Source: Trichoplax adhaerens (Eukaryota > Placozoa > Uniplacotomia > Trichoplacea > Trichoplacidae). From it: a stretch of 64,000 nt of DNA. The notes beneath the pieces are model-generated. The model worked only from the letters and a program-made list of their open reading frames with translations. It was not told the origin of the DNA and did not search any database. This document shows positions 1 to 12,500 of this stretch, piece by piece (the first letter of the stretch is position 1; every line of letters begins with the position of its first letter). The DNA is taken from positions 2,910,580 through 2,974,579 of the forward strand of contig NW_002060951.1 of NCBI RefSeq assembly GCF_000150275.1, written 5' to 3'. The position numbers and the translations under genes are program-made.

Positions 1-1
1 T

Positions 2-3000
2 AAAAATTTAATTGCAAGAAACGTCATCACGCGCCATGGTCTTTCTGAGACATATCTTGATCGGGCTATTGTAAATGCGACTTCCCATGTCTTTCAATAC
101 AAAGTTTCAGAAGCCAAACCAATAACGTGAGTATACGGCTGTAGTGTACACTGTGCAGTATAGTACTGTATATCCACATAGCCACATGCTGTACTGTACT
201 GTACACTACATTGTACAGTATATTGTGTACAGTACAGCATGAGTTGAACGGTTTATTTTTACAATTATAAAATAAAATAAAATAAAATAAAATTGATCTG
301 AAGATAAGATTTTAATTATTAATTTCAATTTTAGAAATAATATCAATCAGTCAATCAAAAATATTCAAAATACGTTAGCTGCAGCAGCAAATTAATTTAT
401 CTTAAGTATTTACTCGCTTTCGTGAATGATTGCCATTACATTGAGAAATACTTTTGTCCAGTAAAATACGTACCTGACGATTCTTTTTCAGTCAAGCTGT
501 CCTTCTAGTTCCTTCGATTATTTTATTATAGTTACTAGTGCAAACATACAATATAGAAATTCATTACTTTAATTATAATTCGAAGAAATCACTTTAGTTG
601 AACCGAAACCACAATATATTTTTACTTCCCGACAGTACGGGGGCAAGCATTTCGACCATAAACCGTCTACATTATTATAGCTTGGAGTTCAAAATGGGAA
701 GTCATCCCTGCTGCTGCAGGGCTGTCATAGATTATACGAATTATTATTAAATAACCAGCAGTTTAGTAATTCATACTGTACTATAACTGCCGTTAAGCGA
801 TAAGGGATTGGAAATATAATTTTTGACCAAGTACTATCTCGTACATTATTAAACTACAAAGGTTACGTTTTACCGATGCGTGATACCTTCATGAAAAAAT
901 TTGTTGTATTTCTCTTTTCGACCGTTTCTGCTCACACGATACATTTATGCAAGTGCATACGCATACATCATCTATACTGTACTATAATAAAATTTTACAG
1001 TTGAAAATATGCTTTGCCTCGTTCACTTTACAGAGTTTAGCAATGCAGGCACAGTAATTTGTAGATTTTGTATATAATAATATACGTATAAATCACACCA
1101 CAACGGGCATAATATGATAAGAACCTGTGCACAAGTAAAGTGCTGTATAGTTAACAAATATGCAAATTATCACAAGCAGTGGGTTACCAATAATTAAGAA
1201 TAATATGCAGTTAAGATGCGTATACTGAGAAGTCGGATCAATCATTAGGGTTAGGGTTCGGCGCTAAAGCATATTCTTAGTGCTTTCTAAAATTGTACTA
1301 ATTACTGTAAACTAACCGGAACTAATTTTTTTAATACAGGTGTAATAATTAATTAATTGCCTACTAGCGAAACCCGTGGAAATTCCACGCAAAACAGTAC
1401 TTGTATAGTGTGATTTTAAGGCTCTATTTTAAGCTAATAAAGTACTGCATGGGGTTTTATTAAAAATTAATTAGTTATAATAATAGATGAGATACTTAAG
1501 GACAGAATTTCAGAATTTTTGATATTGGATAAATTAGCTCGGCCTTCCCATGAGTTTATCACTCTGCTGATTTAGATTTTGCTATTTAGTGGTGCAACAT
1601 AATAGAAGTACTACTGTACACTGAGTGTACAGTATATTACAGCACTATACGCGTATACGTACTTACAGTGTACATATCTATTGCATTGTTCTAGTGACAA
1701 TACAGTATAACACTGAGCATGTAAAGTAGAATCATAGAATATAAATGAGGATAATTTGATGATAATTATAATGTGAAGCACTGTAGTTGCAGACTACGCG
1801 TACACTACTAAGTTCGATGCAACGATCAAGATCCATCCTGCAGTTGTGCGGCTGTAATAAAGCTTATTCTAATTCTGAATCATCTCGGCATCTTGTCTGA
1901 TCGTTGTTGCATTTAGTTTCAGATCTACTATATGACTGTGCACATTGCAGTTCGGTTCGTTGAAACCTGGCTTGTGCTTCTAGTGTACCCAGTTAAATTT
2001 ACTTGATTAATATACTCCTAAAACGTTGCAATATGCATTGTACTTGCGGATTAATATGCTCGTATATGCATGTATGAGTCGGCTTTTCATTATTTTCGTG
2101 ATAAATATTTATCATCATCTGTGCCACAAGTTAACATTTGTTACTAATATATAATACTTATATAAAATTAGTGTCGTCGGCGCTTATACTGTCGACTTAT
2201 AAACGATGTTTGTTACAACGACTTACCAGTAGCTTATCAACATCTGTATGTATACTATTATATACTATAATGTACTGCACATACTGGTGTATGTAAGCTA
2301 AAAAACTGCATCAAATTGATATATTATCTATAACTTGCAAGTTGCAACATTGTGGGAAATTTAAAACGGAGTAAAGTGAATTTGTGAGATCTGATGCAAT
2401 ATATGAGTCGCATATACAGTATGTTAACCGTACTGTATACATCGTAACTCAGGCACTTAGGCAAGTGTGGGTAATCAATTAAAAAGCAGAGTGTAATGAG
2501 ATTATACTGCGTAGCACAAATAGAATCAAATTATATTTAGAGTCATACTAGAGGTGCGATCAATATTACGATAATTTTCGAACGTATCCTTGATTGTAAG
2601 ATATTATAACTATGTAATAGTAGTACTATAGCAGTAAGTTAATTATATTAGGTGAAATATCAGTCACAGCGCAGTACGCGTATAAGGTAATCTCTAATAG
2701 ATTGATAGATGATTACATTAAGTGGGCTATTTAACTAATATTGCATTTATGATGACTTTTATCGGCAGTAATCAACTTAGTAGTGGACGCTGTTGGTTGT
2801 TTGCATGTTTAAATGCCATACGTATTCCGTTTATTCGATTTCATAAATTGGAAGAATTTGAATTCAGTCAATCTTACTTGTTTTTCTGGGATAAAGTTGA
2901 GCGATGTAATTACTTCCTCGATGTATTTGAGGAGGTTGCGAGAAAGAAAGAAGCAGTTGATGGACGCCTCATGATGTTTTTACTATCAAATCCAGTTAAT

Positions 3001-6000
3001 GATGGTGGTCAGTGGGATATGCTTGTTAATTTGATTAAAAAGTATGGGCTAATACCTAAGAAGTGTTGGAAAGAAAGTAGCTGCTCTGAAGCATCTCGTG
3101 ATTTCAACAGAATATTGAATTACAAGGTACTGCTATGCATATCTGGCATACGACATCTTACTTCATTTATGTTATAGTAAACTTTTCGTTGCAATATAGA
3201 CATACATATTTTATAGCCTCTTTAGAGTGAAAGTCTGCGATGTCGCTACGTATTTGTAATATAATCTAATCCTTAATTAACAGTCGAATTCAGTCATCTT
3301 ATTAACGTGTTTAGTTTTACAGTATGATTTATATATGATTTCCTTTTCATCAACTAGCTTAACTATTCATCGCTTAGGTATATACTGTACCGTAAGAGTC
3401 CCTATTAAATGTATCTAATATGTACAGTACTTAATAAGGTTATATACTGTATATTATGTATACCAGCATATAAATTAGAGATTAGAATATTGAGAGTAAG
3501 TTATGAACTGTGAGACAGAAAAATGCTTAGCTGTTTTCTGTCAGAATTAAACGGATCATAGTAGTATGCATATCCACGTAGATATAAGTTAATGTAGATT
3601 TGTGAAATACGTATGAATTCATGTTGAGGTAGAGAGCACTTGAAAGAAATTGACTACTGTAGTCTCAGTTACAGGTGAGATTATTGTTTATAGTTCTGTT
3701 CAGCACCAATACCGCAGCCGTGTTGAAGTACACGGTATAGAATCTAGAAAACTGTAATATTTACTGTTCGTTATCATTATGAAGTGTTGCATTACTGTAG
3801 CATTCTATGTACAAAATACCTTAGTGGTACAAGTATGAAAATGGCTACTTTGTGATTATCAGATCCATGAGTGAGGAAAATCATCGACACAAGTATCTTT
3901 TCGGTTGTAGGAGTCATATCATTGCTTCTACTTTTAGCTTAGAGAATGTGCTTACCGTATCCGGACTTTGGTATTAGATACAAACGCTAACAAAGAAGAA
4001 TTGCAGAAAGAAAAAGATACTATGATGAAGGAGGTACTATAAATAGAATTATTATTCTGCAAGTATTGTACATATTTTATGTAAATGTAAATGTAAGACT
4101 TTCATGCATATTCAGGATAACATTGCAGTTCGGTAATTGTATTTGATTGCCTCGATAGATTTCTTATCATAGGTGTTTACTGTCGGATATAATGTATGGT
4201 ACAAATTAGCTGTATGTTTTTCTGTACAGTTAATACCTTTATGATATGTTCATACGCTTCGTTATAACAACTTTTTCTAAAATATTGAATTGTAATTATT
4301 ACTTTACGATCTACGGTATATGTACAGAAATATTCTTGTCTTTTAGCCGATTTCCGCCCAGCTGTACACTTAAGATAAAACATGCCATAAAAATATTAGA
4401 ATTGCACTGATTGTTGCTTATCGTTTTGGAAATTTTTAATTGTACATTACGGAATCATTATAGGCGTTATGTTTGCGGAAATATTGAGTATAGCGTTTAA
4501 TCCACACACTATTACACTATTAGTACCCTGTATGAATAAACGAAGTGAATGGGCACTCTGCTAGCATATACAGTATACTGTATACGTTAAGGGTTCATAT
4601 TTTTGTCACGATGAAATATATAAATGAATCCATATTTTGGATTATATCATCGTGCAAGATAGGTCTAACTGTACAGTGCGGTATTTTTGATTGCGGAATA
4701 CGGTTCGGTGCATACAGTAAAGACATTTGACGTAGTGCCGAGCTATACCTGCACACAATGCAAAGTATATATGACTATAGAATGGCGAAATTTACCATGT
4801 TTATTATAAATTGTATTATTCTACTGGATTAGTCATTGGATACGTTTAAAACGAGAATTGGCTATTTATTGATTATGAAGTTAAGATAAGATTTTATCCG
4901 TGGTCTAGATATTTGGTGTTTGTTGTATATGTCTTGGTAGTCCTCCGAGCTCATTTACTTGGGAATATTACGATAAACTGAAACAGTTCAACACGGTTTC
5001 GGATGTTTCTCCTCAGTTATTCTACCAGAAATACGTAAAGCCTGTTTTTAATATGGACGACAAAGTAATGTTATTAGTATATGCTATATATATCTTAACA
5101 GTAAATAATAAGGGACTTTTGTGGATATTATTTTAAAATTTTATTTTTACGATATGTATGAAATCATTAAGAGCTAACACATTATTTTAGATCTGCCTCG
5201 TAAATGATCCCAGAAATCCGTATGGACAGCTTTATACTGTGGAGTATTTAAATAATATGTCGAATGGACGAATAACCCTGTATAATAATCAACCAATGGA
5301 TGTTATAAAGAAACTTGCAAGCACAGCGATAAGGGATGGAGAGGTAATAGAAGTTTCTACATCAACTTTTTTGGATGGTTTATTAGGATATTTATAATTT
5401 ATACATGAAGAAATCACCATAGTTCCATAGCTCTTAGTAAAGAAATTTTGCTGTCAATGCATTATATTTGTACAACGCTAATAACTCCAGGAAGATGACG
5501 ATAGCAGTAATTTGTGTGTATTGAAACGTATATTGTAGGTACTTTATTCATTTACAGATTGTAGTATAGATTTCGTAATACTTAGTAAGCTGTGTGAATT
5601 AATCTTATATCATATTACTGTAATCTTTCGCTGATTTATTGTGTTATTACAAGGTGGGAAACTATATCTTTTAAGGCGAGTTATATTTTTGTAAACAATT
5701 TAATGATCATTTCGAAATTCTGTAGCCAGTCTGGTTCGGTTGCGACGTTGGGAAGCACTTTGTTAGAAAGTTGGGACTGCTAGATTTAAAGTGGTATGGC
5801 GCACACTCATAGAAATTTTTATGCTTAAGATTACAGTAATCATAATTTATAATATGTAGAAGGTTAATATGTTATCATGACAGTATAAAAGTGAAAAATA
5901 GATTGCATGGGTTTGCGTACTAATGATTGTATTGTAAACTGTCCTATATCTATATTACAGCCATCAGCATGACCTTGTTTTCGGCTTTTCATCTTTAAAT

Positions 6001-6490
6001 TTGGATAAGAAAAGTAGACTCTTGTATGGAGAGTCCTTAATGACTCATGCTATGTTGCTTACTGGCGTTAGCTTTGAAATGGTAGGATTTGAATTGGGGC
6101 TGGGAAATAATTATATTCTGACCCGATAGGTTTTAATCTTATTCTATTACAAAAATTTTCATTTCTACATGACACCTGTATGATACGTAAATCTTAATTT
6201 TTTAATGTTAAGCATGTATTGATAATTAATTGTCGTTGTAGAAAGATGGAACAAACCTGAATGAGATAGAAAGGCGATCAGAATGGCAGCCATCTAAATG
6301 GCGTGTGGAGAATTCATGGGGTGACTCTTCGGGAGAGAAAGGATATCTGGTTATGACCGATGATTGGTTTTCCGAGTTTGTTTTTGAAGTAGTCATTGAT
6401 AAGAAACATATTCCAAAAGACATCTTGACTATTTTAGAACAGAAACCGATAGTTCTTCCTGCCTGGGATCCAATGGGAGCTCTAGCTTAG
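2..6490 (+). CDS. BLMH: Bleomycin hydrolase (C1B cysteine aminopeptidase), 5' end missing
   Basis: Cytosolic papain-like aminopeptidase that forms a self-compartmentalised hexamer and trims peptides or inactivates bleomycin (family knowledge). Exons: 2-126, 2769-3126, 3938-4033, 4909-5064, 5191-5343, 5726-5793, 5961-6081, 6242-6490. All junctions are GT-AG and in phase. Only about 25 N-terminal residues lie upstream of the window. The catalytic Gln and Cys are in NQLSSGRCW (exon at 2769), the His in SLMTHAM (exon at 5961), and the Asn in VENSWG (exon at 6242). The C-terminus DPMGALA matches the family tail that reaches into the active site. Visible length is about 440 residues against about 455 in human. 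Intron 1 is by far the largest (2.6 kb). An AATAAA lies at 6774-6779. No damage seen. Confidence 0.95.
127..2768 (+). other. Long first visible intron of BLMH
   Basis: A 2.6-kb intron in a gene whose other introns are 110-880 bp. It holds GTACW repeat DNA near its start (about 145-238 and scattered at 1610-1700), an AAAAT pentanucleotide run near 266-294, two telomere-like TTAGGG units near 1244-1258, and three TACGCGTA palindromes (1648, 1795, 2675). No coding exon was recognised. Its content resembles the 5' flanks of the other genes, so it may carry regulatory sequence (inference). Confidence 0.6.
145..238. repeat. GTACW cluster in BLMH intron 1
   Basis: GTACA/GTACT units with GTGTACA interruptions, just downstream of the first visible BLMH exon. 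Confidence 0.75.
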
Positions 6491-7201
6491 TTGAACGCTC
6501 AGCTTCCTTTGAAAATTTAAAAGGATGTATTTCAATTCTTACCTCTATTTCTAAACTAAGATACAGTAGTATTGTACTTCATAACCGCCAGACATGTATC
6601 CGATGTGGGGTATCTATACGCTTTGTGATACTTGGCGAAGTAAAACTTTGCTTTCTTACGTAAATTTAAGTTTTAGTTAAGGTTGATTTAAGTAGCCTAT
6701 TGGATAACTGATGAGTGAATATTTACTCTAAAGTACACGAAGGTGGATAGATTCATTGTATGATTATGACTGGAATAAACATAACTATTTATGTTAATAT
6801 GTCAGATTTATTCAAAGAATATGTGTTTGTGAATCAGGCGAATACATAATCAATACTAGAGTACTGTTGATCTAATTTGGTCATTTCCTGTAATAACTTA
6901 ATACGCTTTGTTTATATAGTAATCTACACTTGCATAAAGCTGGGTCATGATTTGTCTCTAGTTTCTTCAGCTACAATATGGTACGAAATTATATTGTCCT
7001 TAATTTTCGTAAGCTGCACTTGTGCACTGTACAGAATACTGTACTAGTATAGCAGTTACCCTTATGATACAATGCTAATGTTATGTTCATGTACACCATA
7101 GGCGTCAATATTTCCAGAACTAGCATTTTAAAATTATCTCTAGTGTATTCTTAGCATGCCACTAACGACTAGCTACGAGTTAATACAGTATACCTAGTCA
7201 A

Positions 7202-7217
7202 GGACTACTAGTAGTCC
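7202..7217. repeat. Perfect 16-bp palindrome
   Basis: GGACTACTAGTAGTCC reads the same on both strands. It lies in the BLMH-CPAP intergenic DNA. Function unknown. Confidence 0.7.
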
Positions 7218-8785
7218 ATGGCCTAGTACAACTGCGAACTGTAAACAGCTCTATCGTATTCATTAGTTAATTACTCAGAACTCTTCGTGTTAGTCTTGTT
7301 TCTTATATATCCATTAAGTAGAATATCCCACAGAGGTGCTTATGTTGGCTTATAAACGTTAGACGCCATCTTGTAAAATATTTTTAAATCAGTTTAAAAA
7401 ATAATAAAAATCACACGTAATATACTTTGTAATAAAGTTCTCGAGCAAATGTTGAGACAGCGTATTTAGCAAAGTATAGAACTTTATTAAGACTTATAAA
7501 ATATGACAGCAACGCTCATATATATAATCTATCATAGAATATTTTAGAACTTATTAGTAGTTATTATAATATACAGTACATAGAATGAGTATTCTAGAAG
7601 GTTCTACTGTACATGCATATGAGGTTTGAATACGTGCGCATCTAAGACTGACCTTTACGAAGTCACTCTATTAATACTATGACATAGTTGATAACCATAG
7701 TAGATTATTTAGTGAGATTACAATTTACGAATTATAAATGTCCAATAGTTCATACTGCACAATATTGGCTCCAACTGCCGACACTGTAATCTCCAGCTCT
7801 CCCTTAAAAACTCCCGGCTTTTATACCGTAGGTTGTTTACATAACATATAATTTACAGTAAGCCTTCCTAACACTTCGAAGTCCTAATCATTGTGGTTCT
7901 TCACTTTGGTTCTAACATAAGTACTCTGAGTCATAATATAGGTACCGCACTAATCCTAGAACTTTCAAAACGTCATTTATCTACAAGTATTGGTAGAGTG
8001 AACGTTCCTTCTTTAGTAGCCTCTGGCATAAGTCTGTTGTGCAGACTGCATACTCAAAATCAGTATCAGAAAAATATCTCAAAAAAACGCATATCAGCGC
8101 ATCTATTGCATCTACGTACAACTGAGCCCGTTGCATATCGTAGTGTACGAATTATCTGGATTCTACACTGCAGCAATCACTACCTTAGAGAAATCCCGAA
8201 CGCAGGAACAAATCTATAGGCAAAAATACTGTAGGAATTTCATACTGAGCTATGTAAATTTCACCCATAATTATAATCGAAGGCATCGAGTAAGGGCATA
8301 AACACCCAGCTGCTCGTTTGAATGAGCGAGTGAGGGGGGATTTTTGACATACAGTAACGTGATAAAATAATATAGTCTTTACCGCTAAAAACATCGCCAG
8401 TATTGAAATTTTGGACCGCTAGAAATACTGCAGACACAAAAATGTCAGCACTGAAGTGGGAGTATCTAGGCTTAAAAAATGTATATTGACCAAAAATTGC
8501 TACTATTATCTACAGCAGGGTTGTCAGTGCTGGTGTACTGTTATTATCAGTCTTTGGACTAGTACTCCTCAGAGTCTTTTCTGCTACAGGACCTTGTGCA
8601 TCATACATACTTTCTATAGTTTAATTATGTATCTTAATTTTCTTCTCTAGACGAATATATAGAGGAACTTCCTGAGAATAGCGTTACAGCTTGAAATCGA
8701 AAATTCACTTAGACACTGTTGACTGCTTTATCGTTAAAAATATCATTTTATCATGAAAGCTTATTAAATCTATAAGTGCTAGCTA

Positions 8786-8880
8786 GTACTGTACAGTACA
8801 GTACTCATATTAAGAAATAATAAGTTTGGTTACGGCTACTGTACAGTACTGTACAGTGTACAGTATAGTCTTAGTACTGT
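8786..8880. repeat. GTACW cluster between convergent BLMH and CPAP
   Basis: Two runs, at about 8786-8804 and 8838-8880. This is the exception to the 5'-flank location seen elsewhere. Confidence 0.78.
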
Positions 8881-9583
8881 AGGCATAATACAACTACGGT
8901 TCCGTAACAAAAAAGTACAGTAAACATAATTTTGTACAGGATTGATACAGGATAAAATATTATTAAAGAATCAATCATACCATATATTTTAAGGCTTGAG
9001 AGCCATAGGTTGATCAGGATATCATAAATTATAGAGCTTAATGAATTCTAAAAAATGTCTCGCTAAGTCTTAATGTTTGATTTACAGGTTAAGTTATATT
9101 TATTTCGTCAACACTCGGACAATATTTGATGGTTAGATATTTCACACAGTATTGCATAGTTTTTACAGCTGTTTATATTTCATTCGTCCAGGGAGGTAAT
9201 TTGGTATACTCAAGTTCTCATAAGCAACAGTTAGTCCATTATAAGAGCAACTGTGTATGACAATGATATAATTGTGCTTTTAATACGTGATATAATATAA
9301 AATACTTTTGTAAATTAAATAACCTTACGATTAAACGATATGAAAGATCTGATCTTTACATTCCGTTTTAGAGCAATGCTTATAAGAAAATTGTAATACG
9401 ATATTACAAAAATCAATGAGTTTCGCGATTGTCTATCGTATGCAGATTCTTAGTGGTTTATTTAGGAAACAATATTTATCTTGCTTATCAGTTTACTAGC
9501 TTGTGTTCAATAGGAAATGGAAGCCGGTGGCATTGGTAATTACGTAATAAAGGATCGCAGAATAAGACTGTTGGCAATACTCG

Positions 9584-12500
9584 TTACCTTGTCGAATCGG
9601 GTAATTTAGATTTTTCCGAATGTGACGATTCTAAGCTTTCAATCTTTTCATAATTCTCCTCCATTCCATCAGGACTGATATATTTAATACTTTTATCGGG
9701 AAAAACGACAATTTTCATTCCGTTTGGGTAGTGGATCTCGGCTTGGTTACTGTGATAGTAAATCGAACAGACTATATTATTTGAATAAACTTGAATGAAA
9801 TTACATACCCACGTAAGTATGCTAAATATAAAGAAAGCTACTGCTTACATACTTCGCAAATCTGAGTATTTGGCGGCCATCGGTAAATGTAGTATGGTGT
9901 GTTTTCGTAGCTGCGTAATAATAAACCTGCAAAAAGATAAATTTTAGTTACCGTAGTCTTGAGATCGCGGCCAATAAATAGTTATTCTCTCTTTGACTTG
10001 TATTACCTCTTTGTCCGGGCTTATCTTTAGGATATCTCCATTGTATAAATAATTAACAGATAAAGTCCCGTCAGCATTAATTTCTTTACTGCTTCCATCA
10101 GAGTAGTATATTACTCTACTACAATCGGTAAACGTTCTTTCTACAATTCCGTTTCCGTGTTGTACTTCTTTGTAATTGTCTGTTAAATTCACGATGTGAG
10201 CAACTGTCTCACTGGCTTCTTGCTCATAACTTTCAAGAACTGCACATTTTGGCGTGTTCTTAAGTTTATCTATTAAGGTCTTGTAATCGCAAATATTGTT
10301 CGATAACCTTATCAAAAGATTTAAATGATTAGAGAATCATATAATTCTGTTTAGATAAGTATCGGCATTTTAAAATCGATTAAATGCGTATTATATACTG
10401 TACATAAAATTCAAGAAAGTTACATTTTTTCGTCTTCAGGCCATTTCTTCATTAACAGAGGTAGAGAATAGCACATATTATGAATGAAACATTTTAAATA
10501 ATTGCGACTATAAACAAGTATGTACTAACCGTAGAGAAATTCGAACCGGTTGTAACTTTTGTCGGTTCTAATTAGAGAAAATAAAAATATCTGCTTCATA
10601 TAGGTTCTAGATTACAAGACTTGGTGAGTACTTACCATTATGATCATAAATCTTTGTTTTTCTCATAACGATCTGATTATTTTGATTATGCAAGAATTCT
10701 CGGTTTTGACAATTTTTTAGTCGATATCTTTCTAGGATTACAATTTCTTTACGTAATTCCTGGTTTTGCTTCTCAAGAGCGTCAATACGATTGCGCAAAC
10801 GGGCTACACTTGCAGACCAACGTTTTTCACGATTGATTAACTCGTCCTCTAGTATCTGTTTCTGAAGATAGTACATTTATTGGTCAATCTTGGAATCACA
10901 TTAATTGACTGACTTGCACTGAATAGTTACAATTTAAGCAAAACAGTTTATCTATTACGATATGAAAATTCAATTTTTAACACTGCTGATTACATTTAAT
11001 TCTAGATATAGAAGATATGTATGAGATAATAAATGTTATAGCAACCCCCAAAAATAGTGATAGAGCTGTATACAGTACATAAAATCGGAACGATGAATTA
11101 ACAAGTATGATACACAATAGCACGTTCTTAAAGTTATAATAAGTGGATCATATTGCAACTTATACAAGCTTCCTTCGTAATACAAATTTATTATTACTAT
11201 TTTCCGTAGTTAGTAATTCATTCTAATAATGTAACGCTTACAGTCGTACTTGAAGGGTAACGGTACATTGCAAAGATCCAGCCAGTTACACTTACAGCAA
11301 ATAAAAGGGGGGCTGCAATCATGGTTATAACTACGATCACAAGCATTATAGAGCTGTACAGTTACTATGTAACTAACATTATTGTGTATGCCAGATTAAT
11401 ACAGTAAACGATTTACGCCATCGGACTGTTTGCTTGGTCGCCTGGTGAGAGGATATTGTATGTTACTTTTATTAGTTGACTTATATGCTGAATTAGAGTT
11501 TTTAAACGACGTTGAGGGTTTAGACACGAAAAGTCTAAATGACAAACGTTTATCAAAGCCATTCATAGGACTAGATTGTTTTTATTATAATGAGAGCTTA
11601 ATTTAGCTAAGTTACTGTAATTCTACGAATAAAGTATAAATGTGTGTCAGTAGTGCTCCGTCTGCAGCGTGAACAGCGCGATTTATATTATTAAAAACAT
11701 TATAAAGCATAAATGTGTGTCAGTAGTGCTCCGTCTGCAGCGTGAGCAGCGCCATTTATATTATTAAAAACATTATGTGGCAAAGCAAACGACAAACGAA
11801 CGATCGAAGTAGCAGACCGATATATATACTGTATATATCGGAGATGATTTCAGAACCAAGGACGCAGACTGAATAGATTGGTCAAGCATATAATTCATTT
11901 TGTTTCGGCATTAGAACGGGCTCTAACAGGTTTAATCTATTAGTTCAGATTTTATAAAATATACTAGACGATAACCGAAATACCAATGCAAGGCTTGGTA
12001 GTGAAAGCTGTGTGTAAGAAATTTAACCTGTGTCGAAATAGGTTTTATAGCACAGGTGGTTTTTAATAAAAGCAACAATCAGACGGACAATACGGTTTAA
12101 TAATAAAATAAGGTGTGGATCCCTATACTAATTATCTAAATTGAGTAATTATACAGCAGTGGTGAATAGTTGAAGGTGATACGTTCAATGCTTTCCATAC
12201 CTCCTTGGCGCTATATCAATAAGAATTACTACTGAGTTATTTACTTAGGTTCAATATGATGTTATGCACTCCTTACTTGTTGCACTAACAATTCTTTATC
12301 AGCGTTTTCAGATTTATTAAATGATGCTTTTGAATCTTTACGGTACTGTTCATATATTCGACGTTGTTTACGTAGTTTCCGGATTTCATCCTCTTTTATG
12401 TCATTAAATTTCTTGATTTCCTGCGATTTCCAAATTAAGAAATCATCTCTCTCTTTCTTTATTGTCTCTTTCACCTGAGTCGAGATCAAGTACTAAGATA

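Larger units (their letters stand above)
6491..9583. other. Convergent intergenic region between BLMH and CPAP
   Basis: About 3.1 kb between two 3' ends. No exon with recognisable homology was found; the open frames here (for example 7893-8219) have no flanking splice sites or familiar motifs. It contains a perfect 16-bp palindrome at 7202-7217 and a GTACW cluster at about 8786-8880, the only dense cluster lying between convergent genes. Confidence 0.5.

Noticed and set aside
1244-1258. TTAGGG-TTAGGG, possible interstitial telomere
   Set aside because: Only two units, inside an intron and flanked by ordinary DNA; chance is sufficient.
2722-3177. A single-exon 151-residue protein
   Set aside because: It is the second visible exon of BLMH with intron read-through at both ends; splice sites lie at 2768/2769 and 3126/3127.
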